Below, piece by piece: positions 1 to 6,631 of a stretch of 12,474 nt of DNA. The DNA is from JBBCJT01 sp037190665. Its GTDB lineage: Bacteria; Pseudomonadota; Alphaproteobacteria; Acetobacterales; Acetobacteraceae. The stretch is from NCBI GenBank assembly GCA_037190665.1, contig JBBCJT010000111.1, positions 1 through 12,474 on the forward strand. Reading direction: 5' to 3'. The notes beneath the pieces were generated by a model. It had not been told where the DNA came from and did not search any database. It worked only from the letters and a program-made list of their open reading frames with translations. Within the stretch, counting starts at the first letter, position 1; every line of letters begins with the position of its first letter. Made by a program: the position numbers and the translations under genes.

Positions 1-1
1 G

Positions 2-967
2 ACCATCCCGCAGGGTGAGTTCTTCACCCTGCTCGGCCCGTCGGGCAGCGGCAAGACGACGACGCTGTCGATGATCGCCGGCTTCGTGCTGCCCGATACC
101 GGGCGCATCGAGATCGGCGGCCGCGAGACCACGCGCCTGCCCCCGCGCGAGCGCGGACTGGGCATGGTGTTCCAGAACTACGCCATCTTCCCGCATCTGG
201 ACGTCTTCGGGAACGTCGCCTTCCCGCTGCAGGTGCGCAAGGTCGCGAAACCGGAGGTCGCGCGCCGCGTGGCCGAGGCGCTGGAGATGGTGAAGCTGAC
301 CGGCTTCGAGCGTCGCTACGGCCGCCAGCTCTCGGGCGGGCAGCAGCAGCGCGTCGCCCTCGCCCGCGCCATCGTCGCGCACCCGCCCGTGGTGCTGATG
401 GATGAGCCGCTGGGCGCGCTCGACAAGAACCTGCGCTACCACATGCAGGTCGAGATCAAGGAGATCTCCCGCCGCCTGGGCATGACGGTGATCTACGTCA
501 CCCACGACCAGGAGGAGGCGCTGACGATGTCGGACCGCATCGCCATCATGGATGCGGGCCGCATCGCCCAGATGGGCCCGCCGCGGGAGGTGTACGAACG
601 CCCCGACAACACCTTCGTCGCCCGCTTCCTGGGGGAGGCGAACCTGCTGCCCGCGCGCGCGGATGCGGGCGTGCTGCGTGGCCCGGGCGGGACGGCCCTG
701 CCGCTCGATGCCCCGGCGCGCGACGGGCAGGTCTTCGTCCGCCCCGAGAAGCTCGCCCTGCACGATGGCGGAGCGGATATCGGCATTCCCGGCACGGTCC
801 GGCACATGGCCTTCCTCGGCAACGTCGTCCGCTACGAGGTCACGCTACCGGAGGGGCATATCGTTCTGGCCGACCTCGCCAACGCCCCCGGCGCGGAGCT
901 GCGCCCGGTCGGCAGCGCGGTGCGCGTGTCCTGGCGGCCCGAAGACGCGCGGCTGCTGGGCGCCTGA
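2..967 (+). CDS. ABC transporter ATP-binding protein, PotA/FbpC type (5' partial)
   Basis: Cytoplasmic ATPase subunit that powers an importer of the spermidine/putrescine or iron(III) class. The reading frame is open from base 2, so the gene begins outside the window; 321 residues are visible, against roughly 350 usual for the family. In order in the visible fragment: Walker A GPSGSGKTT (12-20), Q-loop glutamine in VFQNY (58), ABC signature LSGGQQQR (110-117), Walker B VLMDEP (131-136), switch histidine in VTHDQ (168). From about residue 210 a C-terminal TOBE-like region follows (GEANLLP, later VRPEKLAL), which is typical of PotA/UgpC/FbpC ATPases and not of amino-acid importers. All catalytic motifs are intact. 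The stop lies 3 bases before the first permease gene, so it is the upstream member of a three-gene run. The substrate cannot be read from the ATPase, and the receptor gene is not in view; it probably lies upstream. Confidence 0.95.
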   Translation, partial: TIPQGEFFTLLGPSGSGKTTTLSMIAGFVLPDTGRIEIGGRETTRLPPRERGLGMVFQNYAIFPHLDVFGNVAFPLQVRKVAKPEVARRVAEALEMVKLTGFERRYGRQLSGGQQQRVALARAIVAHPPVVLMDEPLGALDKNLRYHMQVEIKEISRRLGMTVIYVTHDQEEALTMSDRIAIMDAGRIAQMGPPREVYERPDNTFVARFLGEANLLPARADAGVLRGPGGTALPLDAPARDGQVFVRPEKLALHDGGADIGIPGTVRHMAFLGNVVRYEVTLPEGHIVLADLANAPGAELRPVGSAVRVSWRPEDARLLGA

Positions 968-970
968 GCC

Positions 971-1813
971 ATGCCCGTCAACACCTGGCTGAAATGGCTG
1001 CTGATCGCGCCGGCGCTGGCGCTGCTGCTGGTGCTGTTCATCTCGCCCATCGGCTGGTTCATCGCCGAATCGCTGGCCGAGCTGGGTTCGTGGGCGGATA
1101 TCCGGGAGGAGGCGGTCGCGGTCCTCGCCTCGCCCGCGATCCTCGGCACGATCGCGAACACGAACGCGATCGGCATCGTCGTCACGCTGCTGGTGCTGCT
1201 GATCGGCTATCCCATGTCCTATGCGCTGTCGCAGGCGAAGGGGCTGGCCTTCTCGCTGATCCTGATCTGCATCGTCATCCCGTACTTCACCAGCGTCATC
1301 GTGCGCACCTATGCATGGATGGTGATCCTCGGCCGCAACGGGCTGATCAACCAGGTGCTGCTGGGCCTCGGCCTCACCGACGCGCCGCTGGACCTGCTCT
1401 ACAACCGCACCGGCGTCATCATCGGCATGACCTACGTCCTGCTGCCCTACATGGTGCTGACACTGTTCGCGGCGATGAAGGCGGTCGACCCGCGCCTGCT
1501 GCAGGCGGCCGAGGGCATGGGCGCGAGCCCGCTCGGCGTGTTCGCCCGGGTGTTCCTGCCGCTGACCCTGCATGGCGTGGCCGCCGGATCGCTGATCGTG
1601 TTCATCCTCGCCATCGGCTTCTTCATCACCCCTGCCCTGATGGGCGGCACCGGTGATGTGATGATGGCGATGCTGATCGAACGTGAGATCGAGCTGTCGC
1701 ACAACTGGCCGACCGCCGCGCTGATGACGATCGTGCTGCTCGCCGTCACGCTTACGCTGTATGCGATCTACGCACGCTTCGCCGATCAGGCGGAAGGCAG
1801 CTTCGGGCGATGA
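971..1813 (+). CDS. ABC transporter permease, PotB-like
   Basis: Inner-membrane channel subunit (BPD_transp_1 family) that pairs with the following permease and the preceding ATPase. It has 280 residues with about six hydrophobic spans: 9-31, 62-87, 94-120, 147-170, 206-228 and 247-270. The EAA loop that docks on the ATPase is at about 179-206 (AAEGMGAS followed by VFLPLT), with the conserved glycine. The IGYPMSYALS and VRTYAWM segments are typical of the PotB/AfuB branch. The ATG at 971 is 3 bases after the ATPase stop, with no strong Shine-Dalgarno, so translation is probably coupled. The 3' end overlaps the next permease by 4 bases (ATGA). Family is certain; the substrate (polyamine, iron or another small solute) is not. 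Confidence 0.93.
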   Translation: MPVNTWLKWLLIAPALALLLVLFISPIGWFIAESLAELGSWADIREEAVAVLASPAILGTIANTNAIGIVVTLLVLLIGYPMSYALSQAKGLAFSLILICIVIPYFTSVIVRTYAWMVILGRNGLINQVLLGLGLTDAPLDLLYNRTGVIIGMTYVLLPYMVLTLFAAMKAVDPRLLQAAEGMGASPLGVFARVFLPLTLHGVAAGSLIVFILAIGFFITPALMGGTGDVMMAMLIEREIELSHNWPTAALMTIVLLAVTLTLYAIYARFADQAEGSFGR

Positions 1814-2604
1814 CCGGCACCCTGATCCGCGCCACGTTCCTGCGGCTGCTGGTGGTGGCGCTGTGCGCGGGGATGCTCGCGCCCATCGTCATCGTCGTCA
1901 TCTCCTCCTTCAGCGGCGACGGCTACCTGAAGTTCCCGCCGGAGACGCTGTCGCTGCGCTGGTACACGCGCTTCCTCGGCGACCCGCGCTGGATCAACGC
2001 GCTCTGGAACTCGCTGCTGATCGCGCTGATGACCTGCGTGTTCGCGACCGCGCTCGGCTTCCTCGCCGCCTATGCCATGGTCCGCGGGCAGTTTGCGTTC
2101 CGGCGGATCATCGTCGCATTGCTGCTGATGCCGCTGATCGTGCCGCATGTGGTCACCGCGATCGCGCTCTACTTCCTGTCCGCGCGGCTGGGGCTGGTGG
2201 GCGTGCGGCCCTGGATCGCGGTGGCCCACAGTGTGGTGGCGCTGCCGGTGGTGCTGGTGATCCTGCGCTCCACGCTGGCGACCGTCGATCCGAACCTGGA
2301 GCGCGCGGCGATGATCTGCGGCTGTACGCGCGCCGGCGTGTTCCGCCGCGTGGTGCTGCCGCTGGCGCTGCCGGGAGTGATCTCGGCGATGCTGTTCTCC
2401 TTCCTCACCTCCTTCGACGAGCTGGTGATCACCCTGTTCCTCGCCGGCATCCGCGCGGAGACGCTGCCCGTGCGCATCTGGAACAGCCTGCTGCTGGAGG
2501 TGGAGCCGACCATCGCCGCCGTCAGCTCGCTGCTGATCGCGGTGACCTGCGTGGCGCTGCTGCTGGAGTGGCTGGTCCGTCAGGCGCGCGCCACCCGCGC
2601 CTGA
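1810..2604 (+). CDS. ABC transporter permease, PotC-like
   Basis: Second inner-membrane permease of the same importer, 264 residues. Hydrophobic spans are at about 11-33, 66-90, 98-122, 135-155, 188-212 and 236-256. The EAA loop is at about 166-191 (AAMICGCTRAGVFRR then VVLPLALPGV), followed by the SFDELVITLFLAG segment that is characteristic of PotC-type permeases. The loop carries two cysteines (ICGC) where small residues such as LGA are usual. The start ATG overlaps the stop of the preceding permease (ATGA, 1810-1813), the usual sign of translational coupling. No receptor gene follows; the next gene is an unrelated rhodanese 62 bases downstream, so the operon probably ends here or reads through. 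Confidence 0.93.
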   Translation: MTGTLIRATFLRLLVVALCAGMLAPIVIVVISSFSGDGYLKFPPETLSLRWYTRFLGDPRWINALWNSLLIALMTCVFATALGFLAAYAMVRGQFAFRRIIVALLLMPLIVPHVVTAIALYFLSARLGLVGVRPWIAVAHSVVALPVVLVILRSTLATVDPNLERAAMICGCTRAGVFRRVVLPLALPGVISAMLFSFLTSFDELVITLFLAGIRAETLPVRIWNSLLLEVEPTIAAVSSLLIAVTCVALLLEWLVRQARATRA

Positions 2605-2619
2605 CCGTCCTCTGGACTT

Positions 2620-2652
2620 CGGCCGCGCGCTGGTGCGCAGTGCGGCGCGCCG
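2620..2652 (+). other. Possible GC-rich hairpin between permease and rhodanese genes
   Basis: CGGC (2620-2623) can pair with GCCG (2649-2652), and GCGC (2625-2628) with GCGC (2645-2648), leaving one bulged C at 2624 and a large apical part that contains a small CTG/CAG stem. It lies between the importer operon stop (2604) and the rhodanese Shine-Dalgarno (2656). No T-run follows, so it is not a classical intrinsic terminator. In DNA this GC-rich such pairing can arise by chance. Confidence 0.25.
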
Positions 2653-2655
2653 AAC

Positions 2656-2661
2656 AGGAGG
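2656..2661 (+). promoter_or_regulatory. Shine-Dalgarno AGGAGG for the rhodanese gene
   Basis: A perfect AGGAGG ends 5 bases before the ATG at 2667. It fixes that codon as the start even though the same frame is open much further upstream (from about 1761, through the permease gene). The ATG at 2662 directly after the motif is out of frame. Confidence 0.85.
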
Positions 2662-2666
2662 ATGCG

Positions 2667-3047
2667 ATGCCGACCAACGTCAAGGACATGCTGGCCGCCG
2701 CCAATGCCGCCGTGCCGCGCATCGGCCGCGAGGACGCCGAGGCGCTGATCGCGCGCGGCGACGTGCTCGTCGTGGATGTCCGTGACCCGTCGGAGGTGCA
2801 GGCCAGCGGCCAGGTTCCCGGCGCCGTGAACGTCCCCCGCGGGATGCTGGAGTTCCGTGCCGATCCCACCTCTCCTTACCACAACGCGGCGTTCAGCCCG
2901 GATCGGCCGGTGCTCGTCTACTGCGCCTCGGGCGGTCGGTCCGCGCTGGCGGGCAAGACGCTGCAGGAACTCGGCTACCGCGACGTCCGCAACATCGGCG
3001 GGTTCAAGGACTGGGTGGAGAGCGGCGGGCCGGTGCAGAAGCTGTAG
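2667..3047 (+). CDS. Single-domain rhodanese-like protein (sulfurtransferase family)
   Basis: Small cytoplasmic protein of 126 residues with one rhodanese fold. Visible signatures: VLVVDVRDPSEV (33-44), the G-x-VPGAVNVPRG segment (48-59) that resembles CH2A, and the active-site loop CASGGRSA with the candidate catalytic cysteine at 86, then LQELGY and NIGGFKDW near the C-terminus. The six-residue loop after Cys86 (ASGGRS) is of the length seen in sulfur-transferring rhodaneses. No signal peptide or membrane span is seen. The start is set by AGGAGG 5 bases upstream. Likely role is persulfide handling or sulfur transfer to an unknown partner; nothing nearby (no molybdopterin, thiamine or tRNA-thiolation gene) names the acceptor. 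The in-frame open stretch before 2667 is only the shadow of the permease gene. Confidence 0.92.
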   Translation: MPTNVKDMLAAANAAVPRIGREDAEALIARGDVLVVDVRDPSEVQASGQVPGAVNVPRGMLEFRADPTSPYHNAAFSPDRPVLVYCASGGRSALAGKTLQELGYRDVRNIGGFKDWVESGGPVQKL

Positions 3048-3080
3048 GCCGCCGGCTCCCGGAAACGAAGCAACCGCAAG

Positions 3081-3108
3081 CGCCTCCACTCGTTGTCCGG
3101 TGGAGGTG
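3081..3108 (+). other. Inverted repeat in the rhodanese-kinase intergenic region
   Basis: CCTCCAC (3083-3089) is perfectly complementary to GTGGAGG (3100-3106). The stem can be extended by a G-T and a C-G pair to 3081/3108, with a 10-base loop (3090-3099). It lies 34 bases after the rhodanese stop. It could be a Rho-independent-like transcription end (the downstream T content is weak) or an operator, because the loop holds the -35-like TTGTCC of the putative kinase promoter. Confidence 0.4.
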
Positions 3109-3120
3109 GTCCTGTATTCT
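3093..3120 (+). promoter_or_regulatory. Putative sigma70-type promoter for the histidine kinase gene
   Basis: TTGTCC (3093-3098) and TATTCT (3115-3120) are separated by 16 bases. They lie in the only A/T-richer stretch of the 103-base gap before the kinase start at 3151. This would give a 5' leader of roughly 20-25 bases. The match is partial and found by eye. I looked for the GGAAC/CGTT general-stress (EcfG) signature and did not find it at a valid spacing. Confidence 0.3.
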
Positions 3121-3150
3121 GGCCGCATTAAACGGACTGGCGTTGCCCGC

Positions 3151-4188
3151 ATGCCATATGCGCTGCCCGGAGAAGTTCGCGACCCCGCCGAGACGACCGC
3201 CTTCCTTCAGCGCGTGCTCGAGTCGAGCTCCGACTGCATCAAGGTGCTGAGCCCGGACGGCCGGCTCGGCTACATGAATCCGCTCGGTCTCGAGCTGATG
3301 GAGATCACGGATTTCGAGAAGCTGCGCGGCCAGCCCTGGTACAGCATGTATCCGGTGGAGGAACAGGCGAAGGTGCGCGACGCCTTCGCCAAGGCATTGG
3401 CGGGCGGCAACGTGCGGTTCGAGGCGTTCTGCCCCACCAGCACGGGCATGCCGAAATGGTGGGAAGTCATCGTTTCCCCGCTGAAGGGCGACCAGGGGAC
3501 GATGCGGCGGCTGGTCGCGGTCTCGCGCGACATCACGCGACAGATCGAGACGTCGCGCGCGCAGGAATCGCTGCTGCGCGAGAAGGACCTGCTGATGCAG
3601 GAAGTGCATCACCGGGTGAAGAACAGCCTGCAGCTCGTCCACAGCCTGCTCACCATGCAGGCCCGCACTGCCGCCTCCCCCGAAGCCAGCGAGCAGTTGT
3701 TCCAGAGTGCGGCGCGCGTGCGCACCATCGGGGCGATCCACGACCAGCTCTGCAACAGCCCCATGACGCTGGATGTCGAACTCTCGTCCTACCTGTCCGG
3801 CCTCGCGAACGACCTCAAACGCAGCATGGCCGCCGTCATCGGCGACCGCACACTGATCGTGGAGTCATCGTCCGCGACCTGGGCAGCGGCGGATGTCTCG
3901 ACGCTGGGGCTGGTGCTGACCGAGCTGGTCACCAACGCATTGCGCCACGGCAAGGGAACGGTGCGCGCCACCTTCCGCCAGAAGGAAGGCGAGCAGGCGG
4001 TGCTGATCGTGGAGGATGAGGGCACCCTGCCGGCCGGCGAGCTGCGCAACGGCGGGATGGGTATGCGCCTGATGGACGGGCTGCTGGGCGAACGCGGCGG
4101 GCAACTGGAGGTGGACCGCAGCGTCGGCCACACCCGCTTCGTCGCCGTGATGCCCTGGCCCCGCGCCGTCGCCGCCCAGCTCGCCTGA
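3151..4188 (+). CDS. PAS-domain sensor histidine kinase, HisKA_2 family
   Basis: Cytoplasmic sensor kinase of 345 residues. Residues about 16-130 form a PAS domain (DCIKVLSPDGRLGYMNP at 28-44, ending WWEVIVSPLKG and VAVSRDIT), followed by a short linker helix. The dimerisation/phosphoacceptor helix has E-V-H-H-R-V-K-N-S-L at 151-160; the phosphorylated residue is probably His154. This is the HisKA_2 pattern. The ATP-binding part shows the N-box TELVTNALRHG (257-267), a D-x-G box VEDEG (287-291) and a G-box GGMGMRLMDGL (301-311). The D-box reads DEG rather than the more usual DNG. No membrane span is seen, so it should sense something inside the cell. No response regulator gene lies beside it. 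The ATG at 3151 is preferred because it begins just before the PAS domain; its Shine-Dalgarno is poor. A GTG at 3106 and codons further upstream are in frame but lack support. Confidence 0.9.
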   Translation: MPYALPGEVRDPAETTAFLQRVLESSSDCIKVLSPDGRLGYMNPLGLELMEITDFEKLRGQPWYSMYPVEEQAKVRDAFAKALAGGNVRFEAFCPTSTGMPKWWEVIVSPLKGDQGTMRRLVAVSRDITRQIETSRAQESLLREKDLLMQEVHHRVKNSLQLVHSLLTMQARTAASPEASEQLFQSAARVRTIGAIHDQLCNSPMTLDVELSSYLSGLANDLKRSMAAVIGDRTLIVESSSATWAAADVSTLGLVLTELVTNALRHGKGTVRATFRQKEGEQAVLIVEDEGTLPAGELRNGGMGMRLMDGLLGERGGQLEVDRSVGHTRFVAVMPWPRAVAAQLA

Positions 4189-4207
4189 CCCCCCACGGCA
4201 TGGCATT

Positions 4208-4236
4208 GCGCCGTCGCGCCGCCTGCGCGACGGTGC
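4208..4236 (+). promoter_or_regulatory. Strong hairpin directly before the DUF1028 start codon
   Basis: Bases 4208-4219 pair with 4225-4236 over 12 base pairs: nine perfect pairs (CCGTCGCGC with GCGCGACGG), then one G-T and two further G-C pairs, with a 5-base loop (4220-4224). The stem ends 6 bases before the ATG at 4243, where a ribosome-binding site would be, and begins 19 bases after the kinase stop (4188). No T-run follows. It could limit translation of the DUF1028 gene unless opened, end the kinase transcript with help from Rho, or protect a processed 5' end. Confidence 0.6.
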
Positions 4237-4242
4237 GCAGCC

Positions 4243-4950
4243 ATGACCTGGTCCATTCTCGTTCGCGACCCCGCCAGCGGCGCGCTCGGCGCCGCCGTCG
4301 CATCGCGCTTCTTCGCCGTCGGCGGGCTGTGCATCCATGTGGAGGGGGGCGTGGCGGCGCTCGCCACCCAGGCGCTGGTCAATCCCATGTACGCCGTCGC
4401 CGCGATGCCGCGGCTGCGCGCCGGGGAGGCCCCGCAGGCCGTGCTGGACGCACTGGTTCTGCCCGATCCCGGCGTACTGCAGCGGCAGTTCCACATCATC
4501 GACGCGCAGGGGCGCATCGCCCAGCACAGCGGCCCTGACTGCATCACCTGGGCCGGCCATGTGCGCGGCACCGATGTCTCGGTCGCCGGCAACATGCTCG
4601 CCGGCCCCGCCGTCGTGCAGGCGACGCTGGAGGGCTACGCGAAAGCCACGGGCAGCCTCGCCGAACGGCTGCTGACGGCGATGGAGGCAGGCGAGGCGGC
4701 CGGCGGCGACAAGCGCGGCCGGCAGGGCGGGGGGCTGAAGATCTGCACCCGCGACCCCTACCCCGATCTCGACATCCGCGCCGACGACCACCCCGATCCG
4801 CTGGCCGAGCTGCGGCGTCTGCATCGCGTCAGCCTGGAACGCTTCGCCGTGTTCCGCCGCCACCTGGCCGGGCCGCAGACAGGTTACGGCACGCTCGATC
4901 GCGGCGCGATCGAGGCCGACATCATCCGGGACGGACAACCCCTGGGATAG
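4243..4950 (+). CDS. DUF1028 family protein (Ntn-hydrolase-like)
   Basis: Member of the DUF1028 family, 235 residues, whose fold is placed among N-terminal-nucleophile (Ntn) hydrolases; the reaction is not established. Visible family marks: MTWSILVRDP at the very N-terminus, VASRFFAVGG (19-28), ALATQA (39-44), SVAGNMLAG (113-121), GDKRGRQGGGL (155-165), and DIRADDHPDPLAEL (177-190). No signal peptide or membrane span is seen, so it is probably cytoplasmic. Removal of the first methionine would expose Thr2, a plausible Ntn nucleophile (inference), which makes the ATG at 4243 functionally important. No good Shine-Dalgarno is visible, and a 12-bp hairpin occupies that place. The stop is 9 bases before a peptide-type receptor gene, so the two are probably co-transcribed and the substrate may be a peptide or amide brought in by that receptor (inference). 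Confidence 0.9.
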   Translation: MTWSILVRDPASGALGAAVASRFFAVGGLCIHVEGGVAALATQALVNPMYAVAAMPRLRAGEAPQAVLDALVLPDPGVLQRQFHIIDAQGRIAQHSGPDCITWAGHVRGTDVSVAGNMLAGPAVVQATLEGYAKATGSLAERLLTAMEAGEAAGGDKRGRQGGGLKICTRDPYPDLDIRADDHPDPLAELRRLHRVSLERFAVFRRHLAGPQTGYGTLDRGAIEADIIRDGQPLG

Positions 4951-4959
4951 GAGCCGCCG

Positions 4960-6462
4960 ATGCACCGCATCGCCGCAACCCTGCTCGCCCTGCTGCTCGC
5001 ACTGCCTGCGCAGGCGCAATCCACGCTGAACATCGGCTTGCGCGAAGACCCCGACCTGCTCGATCCCACCCTGGGGTCAAGCTATGTCGGCCGCATCGTC
5101 TATGCGGCGATGTGCGACAAGCTTTTCGACCTCGACGCAAAGCTCAACATCGTCCCGCAGCTCGCCGAATCCTGGACCTACGAGAGCCCGACGCGGCTGC
5201 TGATCCGGCTGCGCCCGAACGTGACCTTCCACGACGGCGAGAGGCTCGACGCCGAGGCGGTGCGCTACAAGATCAACCGCGACGCGACGCTCACAGGCAG
5301 CATGCGCGTCGGCGAGGTCAACGCGATCCAGACGGTGGAGATCGTCGATCCGCTGACCGTGCGGCTGATCCTGAAGGCGCCCAGCGCGCCGCTGCTGTCG
5401 CTGCTGACCGACCGCGCCGGCATCATGATCTCGCCCAAGGCCGCCGAGGCCGCCGGCGCGCAGTTCGGCACGAGGCCGGTCTGCGCCGGCCCCTACGCCT
5501 TCGCGAGCCGCGTCGCGCAGGACCGCATTACGCTGCGCCGCTTCGCCGAACACTGGGACGCGGCCAACTACCACTTCGACCAGGTGATCTACCGGCCGAT
5601 CCCCAATTCCGCGGTGCGGGCGGCGAACCTGCGCGCGGGCAGCCTCGATCTGGTGGAGCAGATCGTGCCCAACGACATCGCCACCATCCGCGGCGATTCG
5701 CGCCTGCGCATCATGATCGGCGACGGGCTCGCCTATACCGGCATCAACTTCAACATCGCCAACGGGCCGGCGGCGAACACCACGATCGGCCAGAACAGGC
5801 TGGTGCGGCAGGCGTTCGAGGCGGCGGTGGACCGCACCGCGCTGATCCAGGTCGTCTATGACGGGCTGTACACGCCCACCGTGCAGGCCAACCCGCCCTC
5901 CTCGCCCTTCCACTTCACCGAGCTGCAACCCCCGCCGCGCGACGTCGCGCGCGCGAAGGCCCTGCTCCAGCAGGCGGGCGTGCCGCTTCCCGTGCCGGTG
6001 GTCATCACCGTGACCAACAGCCCGGACACGCAGCAGGCGGCCGAGGTGATCCAGGCGATGACCGCGGAAGCGGGGTTCGACGTGAAGCTGCGGGTGATGG
6101 AGTTCGCCTCCTCGCTGCAGGCCGGCTACAACGGGGACTTCAACGCCTACTTGATCGGCTGGTCCGGGCGCGCCGACCCGGACGGCAACATGTGGCAGCT
6201 TCTGCACAGCCGCGGCACGTTCAACTACGGCCGCTGGTCCAACCCGGAGGCGGACGCGCTGCTCGATGCCGCACGGCTGCCCACGGACGCCGCCGAACGG
6301 CGCGCGATCTATGCGAAGTTCTGGGAAATCCAGCGGCAGGACCTGCCGCTGATGTACCTGTGGACCGCGAAGAACGTCGTCGGGATGAAGGCGTCGCTGG
6401 CGGGCTTCGTGCAGGTGCCCGACGGGCTGATCCGGCTGCGCGGCGTGCGGATGGAACGGTGA
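4960..6462 (+). CDS. Periplasmic peptide/nickel-type substrate-binding protein (SBP_bac_5)
   Basis: Extracytoplasmic receptor of the DppA/OppA/NikA class, 500 residues, the normal length. A signal peptide covers residues 1-19 (basic start, leucine-rich core, AQA cleavage site before Gln20); there is no lipobox cysteine. Family marks: GLREDPDLLDPT (26-37), IVPQLAESW (64-72), RLRPNVTFHDGE (83-94), AVRYKINRD (100-108), then the typical AAVDRTALIQ and late GWSGRADPDGN segments. The Shine-Dalgarno TAGGAG (4948-4953) overlaps the stop codon of the DUF1028 gene, so translation is probably linked. No DppB/C/D/F-type permease or ATPase genes follow; the next + strand gene is a hydrolase. The receptor must therefore use a transporter encoded elsewhere, or serve as a stand-alone binding protein. 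The ligand is unknown. Confidence 0.93.
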   Translation: MHRIAATLLALLLALPAQAQSTLNIGLREDPDLLDPTLGSSYVGRIVYAAMCDKLFDLDAKLNIVPQLAESWTYESPTRLLIRLRPNVTFHDGERLDAEAVRYKINRDATLTGSMRVGEVNAIQTVEIVDPLTVRLILKAPSAPLLSLLTDRAGIMISPKAAEAAGAQFGTRPVCAGPYAFASRVAQDRITLRRFAEHWDAANYHFDQVIYRPIPNSAVRAANLRAGSLDLVEQIVPNDIATIRGDSRLRIMIGDGLAYTGINFNIANGPAANTTIGQNRLVRQAFEAAVDRTALIQVVYDGLYTPTVQANPPSSPFHFTELQPPPRDVARAKALLQQAGVPLPVPVVITVTNSPDTQQAAEVIQAMTAEAGFDVKLRVMEFASSLQAGYNGDFNAYLIGWSGRADPDGNMWQLLHSRGTFNYGRWSNPEADALLDAARLPTDAAERRAIYAKFWEIQRQDLPLMYLWTAKNVVGMKASLAGFVQVPDGLIRLRGVRMER

Positions 6463-6466
6463 GCGC

Positions 6467-6631
6467 TCAGCCTTCCTCGCCGCGTTCCCAGCTCCGCGGA
6501 CGCATGGCGCGCTCGACGATCATCCGTTCCCGCGCGTCGTCGTCCCACATCTCCGGCAATGACATGGTCGCTTCGCAGAGCGGGAGCGAAGCGGGCCGGC
6601 GCAGTGTCGAAATCGCAATCTGCATGGTCAT
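6467..6631 (-). CDS. Small hypothetical protein (54 aa)
   Basis: No family recognised. The minus-strand frame starts MTMQIAIS and encodes 54 residues, with an acidic/basic, tryptophan-containing C-terminal half (EMWDDDARERMIVERAM, then RPRSWERGEEG) that looks like a charged helix. There is no signal peptide or membrane span. A GGGGAA motif lies 5 bases before the ATG at 6631. Alternatives are a GTG at 6700 (77 aa) and an internal ATG at 6565 (32 aa). The gene is convergent with the peptide-type receptor gene, whose stop is 4 bases from this one. High third-position GC supports coding, but a + strand frame across the same bases shares those third positions, so base usage alone cannot decide the strand. 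I favour minus because of the ribosome-binding site and the more natural protein composition. Confidence 0.45.
   Translation of the reverse strand: MTMQIAISTLRRPASLPLCEATMSLPEMWDDDARERMIVERAMRPRSWERGEEG
6569..6593. repeat. Inverted repeat inside the small minus-strand gene
   Basis: CGCTTCGC (6569-6576) and GCGAAGCG (6586-6593) are perfectly complementary over 8 bases with a 9-base loop. On the minus strand the stem ends 3 bases before the internal ATG at 6565, so if the small gene really starts there this would be a leader hairpin. On the + strand it lies about 105 bases after the receptor stop and has no T-run, so it is a poor terminator. Confidence 0.4.

Noticed and set aside
845..1702. 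Long minus-strand frame opposite the first permease
   Set aside because: Its product is a Gln/His/Arg/Asp-rich low-complexity shadow, typical of an antisense frame in high-GC DNA; the + strand permease has clear membrane spans and an EAA loop.
1761..2666. Long + strand frame upstream of and continuous with the rhodanese, which could suggest a fusion protein
   Set aside because: It is the out-of-frame shadow of the second permease: its product is rich in Arg/Ala/Asp with no domain, while a perfect AGGAGG sits before the ATG at 2667, where the rhodanese fold begins.
3061..3094. Possible EcfG general-stress promoter (GGAA-like and CGTT elements) before the kinase
   Set aside because: The two elements are about 25 bases apart, too far for the 16-17 base spacing of this promoter class, and the -35 core is imperfect.
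3865..5019. 384-codon minus-strand frame across the kinase, DUF1028 and receptor starts
   Set aside because: It crosses three well-supported + strand genes, has no recognisable domain, and has shadow-like composition.
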